Shown piece after piece: positions 1-8,059 of a stretch of DNA of 64,000 nucleotides. The position numbers were made by a program, and so were the translations under genes. Below the pieces are notes generated by a model. It was not told the DNA's origin. It saw nothing but the letters and a program-made list of their open reading frames with translations, and searched no databases. The number at the start of each line of letters is the position of its first letter. Position 1 is the first letter of the stretch. The stretch is from Stygiobacter sp043807765 (GTDB lineage: Bacteria; Bacteroidota; Ignavibacteria; Ignavibacteriales; Melioribacteraceae): contig JAZDFQ010000072.1 of assembly GCA_043807765.1 (NCBI GenBank), forward strand, positions 27,887 through 91,886. The letters are read 5' to 3'.

Positions 1-901
1 CAGTGTTAGGCAAAAGTTTTTCTAGCTTTACTGAATGCCAGCGGTAAGGTGTAAAAATCATTTCGCTACTGCCTAAAGTTGATTCACCCAATGAAGCTGT
101 CGTTCCATATTCAACTTTGGTAAACGAATTGCTTGGATCGTGCCAGCAAACATAAATTGAATTCGAAGTTGGAGCTTGCAAATAAGGAGCTAAAATTTGC
201 TGATTTTTCTGCGTTCCGGTAATAGTATGCCCGAATCCGCCCAACGATTTCACTTCATCCGGATTTAATGCCTTATCCCAAATTGCAATTTCAGCACACT
301 CAATTTCTCCATCTTCGCCATTGTTGTCGGCAAATAACAACAAGATTTTATCCAGTGCAAATCTTCCGTGTAAAGACTGAACAATTCCGTTGCAAGCCTG
401 TTGGCCATCTAAATAATATTCGTGATAAAACCCGTTCTTTACGGAAATGACAAGTCGATACCATTCATTTGCATTTATACAATAATCTGAATAGCCGGTT
501 GCCTCAACTCCAACATTTCCATTCGCATTTATGAAACAATCGCCATCGTTTGAGTTATTTGTACTGGTCTGAAAGAAACAGTGCCAAGTAGCCAAAGATG
601 GAATTCGAAAATCGAATTGAAGAGTGTATTCATTTACATAATAAGCATTGTTAGGAGGAACAATGCCATGATTCATTTTATAAAAACTTCCTTTACCAAT
701 TCTGACAGCACCGTTACCCGGTCCTGCTATTGCATTATGACCCCCGACTAGTTCAAGATCATTGCCAATATCAGCTTTTGTTAATCTGGAAGAATCTTCA
801 AATCTCCACAGCCCTTTTGGAGTTAGTGCTTGACCGAGCATCGAAATTTGGAAGCCAAGTAGAATGGAAACAACTATTCGAAGATTTTTTAATTTGTTCA
901 T
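1..901 (-). CDS. Secreted LamG-domain protein with phosphoesterase-type N-domain (3' part missing)
   Basis: An open frame starts at ATG 901 and runs off the left window edge, so only about 300 N-terminal residues are visible. It opens with a signal peptide ending near MLGQA. Residues ~25-215 look like a LamG/concanavalin-like jelly roll (GLWRFEDSS near the start, then an EIAIWDKALNPDEV motif typical of the last LamG strands). Residues ~235 onward (APYLQAPTSNSIYVCW, then VEYGT) resemble the fibronectin-like N-domain that precedes purple acid phosphatase/calcineurin-like phosphoesterase domains. The catalytic domain would lie outside the window, so phosphoesterase activity is inferred only. It is probably extracellular or periplasmic. 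Confidence 0.75.
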   Translation of the reverse strand, partial: MNKLKNLRIVVSILLGFQISMLGQALTPKGLWRFEDSSRLTKADIGNDLELVGGHNAIAGPGNGAVRIGKGSFYKMNHGIVPPNNAYYVNEYTLQFDFRIPSLATWHCFFQTSTNNSNDGDCFINANGNVGVEATGYSDYCINANEWYRLVISVKNGFYHEYYLDGQQACNGIVQSLHGRFALDKILLLFADNNGEDGEIECAEIAIWDKALNPDEVKSLGGFGHTITGTQKNQQILAPYLQAPTSNSIYVCWHDPSNSFTKVEYGTTASLGESTLGSSEMIFTPYRWHSVKLEKLLPNT

Positions 902-1035
902 GAGCCTATTTAGGCCTTTCAAAGTATTTAATAAAGAATTGGAATATTGACATCATTAAAATAACATCAAAAGAAACCTTGTCCAAAAACATCTACGTTA
1001 GGTGAGGCAAAACCATGTTTTCAGACTATTCAAAT

Positions 1036-1218
1036 CTATTTCTTCAATTGATCGTTATTTGTCTTAGGAGCAAACTTAAGGCATTCTCTACCGGCCGACT
1101 TGTACACTTCTTCCGATGGAATGGAGAGTGATTTGAATCCGAAAGCTTTGCACATGTATGGATGATTTCTCTCCCAAGTAATTTTAAAATGAACACATTT
1201 TCGGCAATCTATCGGCAT
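1036..1218 (-). CDS. Small four-cysteine conserved protein (60 aa)
   Basis: A 60-residue protein with a CXXC pair (Cys5, Cys8) and later Cys23 and Cys46, compatible with one structural zinc site. The pattern (C-x2-C ... TWE...P..C.AFGFKS...P...V..S.G..CL.F) matches a widespread small protein that databases have sometimes mislabelled as uracil-DNA glycosylase; it is far too short to be one. No clear ribosome-binding site precedes the ATG. Both neighbours are unrelated, so context gives no role. Function unknown; a soluble zinc-ribbon-like protein is the best description. Confidence 0.65.
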   Translation of the reverse strand: MPIDCRKCVHFKITWERNHPYMCKAFGFKSLSIPSEEVYKSAGRECLKFAPKTNNDQLKK

Positions 1219-1413
1219 GTTTTCAACTAATCATTTATTGACTGATATCTTAATCGCAATTTATCCTTTAGATGTGATTTTGCAAATACTGAATTTAAGC
1301 GCCATCAACCGGTAAAAGTTTAGCAATTTATTAAATACAATAAAAATGTTAGTTTTCTTTTGCGATTATGTGCAACGCTTTATTTATCATCTCATTCAAA
1401 GGAAACACTCAAA

Positions 1414-2961
1414 ATGAAAATGAAAAAACTACAATTAGTCTTATCGTTGATATTGTTTTCTTTTTATTTAAGTATCAGTGCTCAGTCATCTCTACCGCGC
1501 AGTACACCGGAAGAACAAGGAGTCTCTTCCGAAGGAATTATCAAATTCTTAGATGCTGCCGAAAAGAGTAAGCATGAATTTCACAGTATTATGATTCTGC
1601 GTCACGGTAAAGTTTTTGCCGAAGGCTGGTGGAATCCATACAAGCCGGAGCTCCGGCATACAATGTATTCTGTGAGTAAGAGTTTTACCTCCACTGCAAT
1701 TGGATTTGCTGTTGCAGAAAAGAGATTAACAGTGAACGACCCGGTAATATCTTTCTTTCCCGAATATTTACCGGAAACTGTAAGTGATAACTTGAAAGCT
1801 CTAACAATAAAAAATTTGCTTACTATGTCAGCCGGTCAGGTTCCCGATCCAACTCCCTCAATTAGAAGTTGGGATCGCGATTGGGTTAGATCATTTCTTG
1901 CAACTCCATTTCCTAAAAAGCCGGGTACGGAATTTCTCTACAACTCCGTTGCAACGTTCATGCTTTCGGCAATTATCCAAAAGGTAACCGGCGAGAAATT
2001 AATTGATTATTTGAGACCAAGATTATTCGATCCTCTTGGCATTACCGGGATGGATTGGGAAGTCAGCCAGTTTCAAATAAACACCGGGGGCTGGGGTTTA
2101 AGAGTTAAGACTGAAGACCTAGCTAAGTTTGGTCAATTTTACTTACAGAAAGGTATTTGGAACGGAAAGCAGTTGCTGTCCAAAGGGTGGATTGAAGAAG
2201 CGACTTCAAAAAAAATTGAACAAGCCCCTAATGCCCCGCAAGCTAAAAAAGATTCCAGCGACTGGATGCAAGGCTATTGCTATAAATTCTGGCGATGCCG
2301 CAATAACGCATACCGGGGAGATGGTGCTTACGGCCAATTCATTATAATTATGCCGGAACAAGATGCAGTTGTTGCGATTACTGCCGAATCGTTCGATTTG
2401 CAAGGCGAAATTAATATGATTTGGGATTACATTTTACCGGCAATGAAAAAAGAAAGTCTTGCCGCAAATGAACCTATGGCAAATAAGCTAAAACAAAAAT
2501 TAGCTTCGCTTGCATTGCCTTTAGCACCTAAAAGCAGCAATCCAAAATTAACCGATCTGATAGATGGAAAATCTTATTCAATCGAAACTAACGAAAAAGG
2601 CTTAACCGGCGTTTCATTCCAAATTAATGATGAAGAATGCAATGTTACATTTACAAACAAGACCGATTCTTACAAAATCGCTTTTGGTTTTGGGCAATGG
2701 ATTGATGGAGAAACAATTAAGCAAGGACCAAGTTTGATTACCGGTTCAAGGTCAAATTTTGTTAATGCCGATGTTTCAAAAATAACCGGTAGCAGCAATT
2801 GGATAGATGAAAACACATTAGAGCTTATTCTTCGATATATCGAAAGTCCGCATACGGAAAAGTTTATCTTCCGTTTTGTGGAAGACACAATTACCCTTGA
2901 GGCTCAAACCATCTTTGATGGAAAGGAAAGAAAAACAATGAAAGGGAAAATGCTTCCATAA
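1414..2961 (+). CDS. Secreted serine hydrolase, class C beta-lactamase/esterase family
   Basis: 515 residues from the ATG at 1414, chosen because AAAGGA lies just upstream and a clean signal peptide follows (hydrophobic stretch, then SISAQ). An in-frame ATG at 1360 has no such features. The family nucleophile motif SXXK is S86-V-S-K89 (YSVSKSF), and a YNS tyrosine motif sits in the middle of the domain (FLYNSVATF). A GDGAYGQ stretch occupies the third-motif position. The penicillin-binding-like domain covers ~30-360; the C-terminal ~150 residues form an extra beta-rich domain like those of periplasmic esterases in this family. Likely an exported esterase or peptidase-like hydrolase of unknown substrate. 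True beta-lactamase activity is not supported. A terminator follows. Confidence 0.85.
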   Translation: MKMKKLQLVLSLILFSFYLSISAQSSLPRSTPEEQGVSSEGIIKFLDAAEKSKHEFHSIMILRHGKVFAEGWWNPYKPELRHTMYSVSKSFTSTAIGFAVAEKRLTVNDPVISFFPEYLPETVSDNLKALTIKNLLTMSAGQVPDPTPSIRSWDRDWVRSFLATPFPKKPGTEFLYNSVATFMLSAIIQKVTGEKLIDYLRPRLFDPLGITGMDWEVSQFQINTGGWGLRVKTEDLAKFGQFYLQKGIWNGKQLLSKGWIEEATSKKIEQAPNAPQAKKDSSDWMQGYCYKFWRCRNNAYRGDGAYGQFIIIMPEQDAVVAITAESFDLQGEINMIWDYILPAMKKESLAANEPMANKLKQKLASLALPLAPKSSNPKLTDLIDGKSYSIETNEKGLTGVSFQINDEECNVTFTNKTDSYKIAFGFGQWIDGETIKQGPSLITGSRSNFVNADVSKITGSSNWIDENTLELILRYIESPHTEKFIFRFVEDTITLEAQTIFDGKERKTMKGKMLP

Positions 2962-2995
2962 CCCCCTTTTAGTTTTTCCATAAACTTTCAACCAT

Positions 2996-3026
2996 AAAAC
3001 CGGCGCATAAAATCTGCGCCGGTTTT
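2996..3026. terminator. Bidirectional intrinsic terminator
   Basis: Perfect 12-bp inverted repeat AAAACCGGCGCA / TGCGCCGGTTTT around a 7-nt loop, with A- and T-rich flanks on both sides. It lies between the convergent serine hydrolase (ends 2961) and alpha/beta hydrolase (ends 3042) genes and can serve both. Confidence 0.9.
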
Positions 3027-3041
3027 ATTTAATACATAAAC

Positions 3042-3983
3042 TCACTCCGTTGTTTTTTCTTTCTGGATTTTAGCATAGTCATTCAATGCCAACTTAATAC
3101 TTGCGATAACCGTTTCCGGCTCATCGATCTGAACAAGATGACCGGAATTGGAACAGTAAATGAATTTTCCATATTTCAATGGGTCCAGTAGAGCTATCCA
3201 ACGTTTTCTTTTATTATTATTATCAATTCTAAAAAGCTTTACTTTATCATAGATTGTTGGTCTATTCTCCGGATTCTTTGGATATCCACCGGCTTGAATA
3301 AAATGAACGGGCACATCGGGTAATGGCGTGCTGTCGCATTCCTTAAACTCAGTTTTCGTCAGCTGCCGCGAAATTTTTACTTCTTCAACATAAAAATTTG
3401 GCATTTCGGCGTACAACTTTTCTATAAATTTATCATATGGCTTAGCGAACATAGAATCGATTTGATATTGCGTTAGTCCGATTTCTAAATATGGAAGATC
3501 GCCATCCCCTTTCTTTTTTGTGAAATCGATTGGATCAACAAAAACAAGTCCGGCAATTTCCTTCGGATAATGTGAAGCGAAACTTCTTATGTACGCTCCG
3601 CCAAAAGAATGTGATACCAGCAAGTAAGGCGGATTCAGCCCCTTTTCTGTAAGCATTTTTCTCAAATTACTAACAATGTGTGTTGTGGTTGGTGGCAAAC
3701 TGTCGTTTTCGGATTCACCTATTCTTGGTCTGTTGTAAGAAAAAACTGCGGATGTCTTTGATACTTCATTGATGACTGTTTCCCAATTGCCATATTTACT
3801 AGCCATTCCATTTTCAAATACGATTACAGGTTTACCCTTCTCATTGTTTACTAATCCCGAAGTGAATATTTCCATCTTCTTTCCATTTACATTAAGGAAT
3901 TCCTTCTGCCCAAAACTATAGTCGTTAATTCCCATCGTTATAACAATCATAAAAATTACAATACAGTACTTAGTCTTTCTCAT
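3042..3983 (-). CDS. Secreted alpha/beta-fold hydrolase
   Basis: 313 residues beginning with a signal peptide (hydrophobic core, then SFGQ). The nucleophile elbow is SHSFGG with Ser126. An oxyanion-side motif FENGMAS occurs at the usual N-terminal position. A FVDPID stretch supplies a candidate acid and NSGHLVQIDEP gives the catalytic His near the C-terminus, so all three triad positions are present. AAGGAG precedes the ATG by about 9 nt. The protein is a periplasmic or lipid-facing esterase/lipase-like hydrolase; the substrate cannot be told. It is convergent with the serine hydrolase upstream and stands alone. Confidence 0.85.
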   Translation of the reverse strand: MRKTKYCIVIFMIVITMGINDYSFGQKEFLNVNGKKMEIFTSGLVNNEKGKPVIVFENGMASKYGNWETVINEVSKTSAVFSYNRPRIGESENDSLPPTTTHIVSNLRKMLTEKGLNPPYLLVSHSFGGAYIRSFASHYPKEIAGLVFVDPIDFTKKKGDGDLPYLEIGLTQYQIDSMFAKPYDKFIEKLYAEMPNFYVEEVKISRQLTKTEFKECDSTPLPDVPVHFIQAGGYPKNPENRPTIYDKVKLFRIDNNNKRKRWIALLDPLKYGKFIYCSNSGHLVQIDEPETVIASIKLALNDYAKIQKEKTTE

Positions 3984-4176
3984 TTACTAATACTCCTTTA
4001 ATTGTAATTACAAATTACATACTTAACATTCACCTCAAGAGTAATTTCTCATACCTAAGGGTGTAAAAAATATCGCACTAATTTTTGGTCTATGCAGCGA
4101 GGGGATTTTGAGCTTTTGTCGTCAAATGATCTAGAGATATCATAGAAAAATTTTCATATCGATCATTGGAGCAACA

Positions 4177-5955
4177 ATGTTAAACAAAATAATTACACTC
4201 ATATTTTCTTCCTTATTGGCATTTTTTATTACTACCGGCTGTAAAAGTGAAACCGCTACAGAACCCGAAAGCAACGAAACAACTACTACAAACGGCACCA
4301 ATATTAAAGTAGGTACAACCGGTAAGACGATTGCTGAAATATCGGCAGCAAATAAAAAAGACCACGAAGCCGCAGATGACTATACTTGGAACAGCTCCGA
4401 TATCATTCCAATTGTGTTAAACGGGACTGCGATAACTTCGAGCAATAGTGCAGTAACAGTTAGCGGAAGTATTGTTACAATTACTTCCGGCGGCACTTAC
4501 AGCCTAAGCGGCACTCTTACTAACGGACAAATTAATATCAACTCTACAGGCGCAAATGTTGTTCGCTTAATTTTGAACGGGGTAAATATTACAAACACTA
4601 CCAACGCACCAATTAATGTGATTGCTGCAGAAAAAGTAGTAATTGTAGTTGCCGACAACACTCAAAATTATGTTACAGATGCTTCTACTTATGTTTTTGC
4701 AAGCGTAAGTGATGATGAACCAAACGCTGCTATCTTTAGTAAGGCCGATCTATCTTTTTGCGGAAATGGCTCTCTGACTGTTAAAGGCAACTACAACGAC
4801 GGCATTGCCAGCAAAGATGGGCTTATAATTAAAAGTGGAACAATCAATGTAACTTCGGTCGATGACGGCATTCGCGGCAAAGATTATTTAGTTGTAAAAA
4901 GCGGCAACATAAATGTGAATGCGAAAGGTGACGGCCTTAAATCCGATAACGATGAAGACTCAACCCGCGGTTATATTTACATTACTACAAGCGTAATGAA
5001 TGTAGTTAGCGGCGGCGATGGAATTACAGCTCAAACAGATGTGTTAATAAACGATGGAACTTATACAATTACTTCCGGTGGTGGAAGCGGATATACAGCC
5101 TCTTCAACAGTCTCTTCAAAAGGAATGAAAGGTTTAGTCAACACTATTATTTCCGGCGGAACATTTACTCTTAGCACGGCAGATGATGCTATACATTCTA
5201 ATAAAAACCTTGTGATCAATGGTGGAACATTTACAATTACTTCGGGCGATGACGGTATTCATGCAGATGCTACTCTGTTTATTGATAGTGGAACGATCAG
5301 CATTACAAAATCGTATGAAGGAATTGAGAGTGCCGCCTTAATTATTAACGGTGGAGAAATCCATATTGTATCGAGTGATGATGGAGTTAATGGAGCTGGT
5401 GGAAGAGATGCCTCCAGTCCGGGAAGTTTTGTCCAAACCGGAAACTACTATCTCTATATCAATGGCGGTTACATCTTTGTTAATGCTATCGGCGACGGAA
5501 TTGATATTAACGGCTCAATAGTAATGACAGACGGAGTTGTAATTGTTAATGGCCCAACAGCAAACATGAACGGGGCAATAGATTATGATTCTTCATTCAA
5601 AATTACCGGCGGCTTTATTGTTGCTACCGGTAGTTCCGGCATGGCTCAAGCGCCGGGAACATCCTCATCTCAGTATTCGGTTTTAATTACATTCAAGTCC
5701 ACACTTGCGGCTAACACATTATTCCATATACAGAACAGCAGCGGTGCCGATATTTTAAGCTTCGTTCCAAAGAAGGCTTATCAATCTGTTGCAATTTCTT
5801 CACCTAAACTGGCAAAGGGCACTTACGATATTTATTATGGAGGCTCTTCTACCGGGACTTTGAAAGATGGTTTATACACTGATGGAGTTTACACTGCGGG
5901 AACAAAAGCAGCCAGCTTTACAATTTCTACTATTGTAACTAAGGCAAATATTTAA
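4177..5955 (+). CDS. Cthe_2159-like carbohydrate-binding beta-helix lipoprotein
   Basis: 592 residues. The N-terminus is a lipoprotein signal (FITTGCKSE, lipobox Cys near residue 22). The body consists of repeating short beta coils with D-D-G-I/V turns: NDGIASKDG, VDDGIRGKD, GDDGIHAD, SDDGVNGAGG, GDGIDINGS. This is the architecture of the carbohydrate-binding domain family typified by Cthe_2159 of Clostridium thermocellum, a calcium-binding right-handed beta-helix that binds polygalacturonate and cellulose. It would sit on the cell envelope and bind uronate-rich or cellulosic glycans; the ligand is inferred from the family. GGAG lies 5 nt before the ATG. A terminator follows. It lies far from the alginate operon, so a shared role is only possible. 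Confidence 0.8.
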   Translation: MLNKIITLIFSSLLAFFITTGCKSETATEPESNETTTTNGTNIKVGTTGKTIAEISAANKKDHEAADDYTWNSSDIIPIVLNGTAITSSNSAVTVSGSIVTITSGGTYSLSGTLTNGQININSTGANVVRLILNGVNITNTTNAPINVIAAEKVVIVVADNTQNYVTDASTYVFASVSDDEPNAAIFSKADLSFCGNGSLTVKGNYNDGIASKDGLIIKSGTINVTSVDDGIRGKDYLVVKSGNINVNAKGDGLKSDNDEDSTRGYIYITTSVMNVVSGGDGITAQTDVLINDGTYTITSGGGSGYTASSTVSSKGMKGLVNTIISGGTFTLSTADDAIHSNKNLVINGGTFTITSGDDGIHADATLFIDSGTISITKSYEGIESAALIINGGEIHIVSSDDGVNGAGGRDASSPGSFVQTGNYYLYINGGYIFVNAIGDGIDINGSIVMTDGVVIVNGPTANMNGAIDYDSSFKITGGFIVATGSSGMAQAPGTSSSQYSVLITFKSTLAANTLFHIQNSSGADILSFVPKKAYQSVAISSPKLAKGTYDIYYGGSSTGTLKDGLYTDGVYTAGTKAASFTISTIVTKANI

Positions 5956-5980
5956 GGAAGCATTCGACGCTCCTATAAGC

Positions 5981-6039
5981 AACTCTGGAATTATTAAAGT
6001 ACTGTTTCTATTCTACTTTAATAGTTCCGGAGTTTTTTT
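5981..6039. terminator. Long hairpin terminator between convergent genes
   Basis: Two ~21-nt arms (5981-6001 and 6014-6034) pair with few mismatches (AACTCTGGAATT... against ...AGTTCCGGAGTT) and are followed by a run of seven T. It lies between the beta-helix lipoprotein and the convergent rhodanese gene. Confidence 0.85.
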
Positions 6040-6048
6040 ATACAATTT

Positions 6049-6420
6049 TTACCACCGTATATATCCGCCGGTTAAATTAGCCGCATTGAAACCAAGTTTT
6101 TGTAGTTTGCTTACAGCTGATATACTTCTGCTTCCGGTCTGACAATAACAAACAATTTCTTTCGATTCATATTTCTTCAGCTGATCGGCTTTCATAGAAA
6201 TTTCGTGCAGAGGAATATGAATTGAAGGTTTTATAGAACCGGCTTTTCTTTCACCATCGGTTCTTACATCAAGAAGAACAACATTCTTTTTCTCTTTCAT
6301 CAGTTGTTTTACTTCTGCGGCGTTATAGTTTTTCATTGACCGCGCGGCGAAATACTTTTTAACTCTTAGCACAACTATTAACGATACAAATACAAGAAGA
6401 ACTATTTGAGTGGTTTCCAT
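6049..6420 (-). CDS. Membrane-anchored rhodanese-like sulfurtransferase
   Basis: 123 residues. The first ~20 residues form a single transmembrane anchor (IVLLVFVSLIVVL). A single rhodanese domain follows: the CDC25-like LLDVRTDGE motif at ~50 and the active-site loop C93-QTGSR. The catalytic Cys93 is present, so it can be active as a thiosulfate/persulfide sulfurtransferase; the physiological donor is unknown. AAGGAAATA precedes the ATG. The alcohol dehydrogenase gene upstream on the same strand is separated by its own terminator, so they are probably not co-transcribed. Confidence 0.9.
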   Translation of the reverse strand: METTQIVLLVFVSLIVVLRVKKYFAARSMKNYNAAEVKQLMKEKKNVVLLDVRTDGERKAGSIKPSIHIPLHEISMKADQLKKYESKEIVCYCQTGSRSISAVSKLQKLGFNAANLTGGYIRW

Positions 6421-6449
6421 TATTTCCTTTTTCTTAGATAATCAAAAAC

Positions 6450-6494
6450 AAATAGAACGCGGATAACGCAGATTAAGCTGATTTCCGCAGATTA
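6450..6494. repeat. Short dispersed intergenic repeat (copy 1)
   Basis: The segment starts AAATAGAACGCGGATAACGC and ends with a GCAGATTA block. It closely resembles the segment at 19606-19651, which has the same TAGAACGC-GAT start and CAGATTA end. Both are intergenic and non-coding. Confidence 0.5.
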
Positions 6495-6544
6495 CTTTTG
6501 AACAAAATATGCTAAACTCAATCTTTAATCTTTTAGATACAAAA

Positions 6545-6589
6545 AGAGGCTGAAGGATTCACAAAAAATGATTTTTTCCTTCAGTCTCT
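6545..6589 (-). terminator. Terminator of the alcohol dehydrogenase gene
   Basis: Arms AGAGGCTGAAGGA (6545-6557) and TCCTTCAGTCTCT (6577-6589) pair along 13 positions with one G-T pair. On the minus strand the stem is followed by TTTTTGTATC. It lies 35 nt past the stop of the 6624-7781 gene. Confidence 0.85.
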
Positions 6590-6623
6590 ATTATAATTTT
6601 CGTTGAAGAACAGAAGTAATTCC

Positions 6624-7781
6624 TTATAGCGCTCCGGCTAAAATACTCCGGCTAACTTCCAGATTTATATCTCTCGTTTCCGAAAGTGCTGTAAGATGCT
6701 TTTCTTCCAATCCGGCTAGAAGTGCTTCAAAATCTTTTTCGCTTACGCCATAATCTTTTAATCTGGTTTTAACTCCAAGACTTTCGAAGAATTCGCGGGT
6801 TTTGGCTATTGCTAAATCAACTTTTTCATCATCGGGACCATCGGTAATTTTCCAAACAAGCTCAGCATACTGTAATAGTTTTGCTCGTTTATTTTCTTTT
6901 CTAATCTCTAATATTGATGGAAGTATTATTGCTAATGTTTTAGCGTGATCAATTCCGAAGTGCGCGGTTAATTCATGTCCTATCATGTGAGTAGCCCAAT
7001 CTTGCGGTACACCGGCGCCAATTAAACCATTAAGTGCCATAGTAGAATTCCAGACAAGGTTTGCTCTTGTATCATAATCGGTTGGATCATCAATTGTTTT
7101 TCTTCCAATCTCAATTAATGTCTGTAAAATTCCTTCTGCGGTTCTGTCCTGAAATCTTCCATCTACCGGATAAGTGATATACTGTTCCATTGTATGAACG
7201 AATGTATCTATCACACCATTAGCAACTTGCGTTGCCGGTAAAGTATAAGTTAATGTTGGATCGAGAAAAGAAAATTTTGGAAATGTTAATGGATTAATAA
7301 CAGCATACTTGGATTCCTTATGACTTATTACAGCTGCAGCATTCATTTCCGAACCGGTTGCGGGTAAAGTTGCAACTGTTCCAAAAGGAAGCGCTCCCTT
7401 AAGAACTACCGGCTTAAAACTGTTGTAAAGAATTTCTTGAGGGTTACCTTCATACTTCGCCGCTAAAGAAATAAACTTAGTTCCATCCATTACTGAGCCG
7501 CCGCCAACTGCTAATAGGAAATCTATTCCCTCTTTTTTAATTACATCAACTGCTTTCATCAGTGTTTCGAATCTGGGATTCGGCTCTATTCCTCCAAACT
7601 CAAAAAGTTTATAACCGCTTAGCGCTTTTCTTACTTTATCTAAAGTACCATGCTTTTCAACACTTCCGCCGCCGAATAAAATCAATACTTTGGCATTCTG
7701 CGGTACATAGTTTACCAATTCATTCAATCTTTCTTTCCCAAACACAATTACTGTGGGATTATAGAAAACGAAGTTATTCAT
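6624..7781 (-). CDS. Iron-containing alcohol dehydrogenase (YqhD/BdhA type)
   Basis: 385 residues from the ATG at 7781 (MNNFVFYNPT). This start was chosen over an in-frame one 37 codons upstream because AAGGAAT lies just before it and the length then matches the NADPH-dependent YqhD/butanol dehydrogenase family. The GGGSV nucleotide-binding motif occurs twice (FGGGSVEKHG and VGGGSVMDG). The iron-binding helix region reads GHELTAHFGIDHAKTLA, with the family's His residues, and an upstream Asp is available in the same domain. It would reduce aldehydes to alcohols with NAD(P)H in the cytoplasm, for detoxification or fermentation. It is monocistronic, with a terminator after it. Confidence 0.93.
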   Translation of the reverse strand: MNNFVFYNPTVIVFGKERLNELVNYVPQNAKVLILFGGGSVEKHGTLDKVRKALSGYKLFEFGGIEPNPRFETLMKAVDVIKKEGIDFLLAVGGGSVMDGTKFISLAAKYEGNPQEILYNSFKPVVLKGALPFGTVATLPATGSEMNAAAVISHKESKYAVINPLTFPKFSFLDPTLTYTLPATQVANGVIDTFVHTMEQYITYPVDGRFQDRTAEGILQTLIEIGRKTIDDPTDYDTRANLVWNSTMALNGLIGAGVPQDWATHMIGHELTAHFGIDHAKTLAIILPSILEIRKENKRAKLLQYAELVWKITDGPDDEKVDLAIAKTREFFESLGVKTRLKDYGVSEKDFEALLAGLEEKHLTALSETRDINLEVSRSILAGAL

Positions 7782-8059
7782 ATTTATTCCTTGGATAATT
7801 TTATGGTGAAAAATACAAAACATTAGGTTGATTTTTGATTTACCAATCAGACAGCCACACAGTAAGAAACACTTTTTGGAAGCTATTAACAATCATGGAA
7901 TACAGTCGATAATACATTAAGTCTAAGAAGACTCATTGCAAATAGAGTAGAGATGAACTCAACTAAAACCATGAATGCTTATCGTATTTTCAATAGATGG
8001 GGAAATCACATCAACTACAAGTTAATTGTAGATGTTCACATTTCCAGCTTGAGGATACA

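Noticed and set aside
1414..2961. Antibiotic-resistance beta-lactamase
   Set aside because: The SXXK and Tyr motifs fit the broad class C/esterase superfamily; length and C-terminal extra domain fit esterase-type relatives, and nothing shows beta-lactam specificity.
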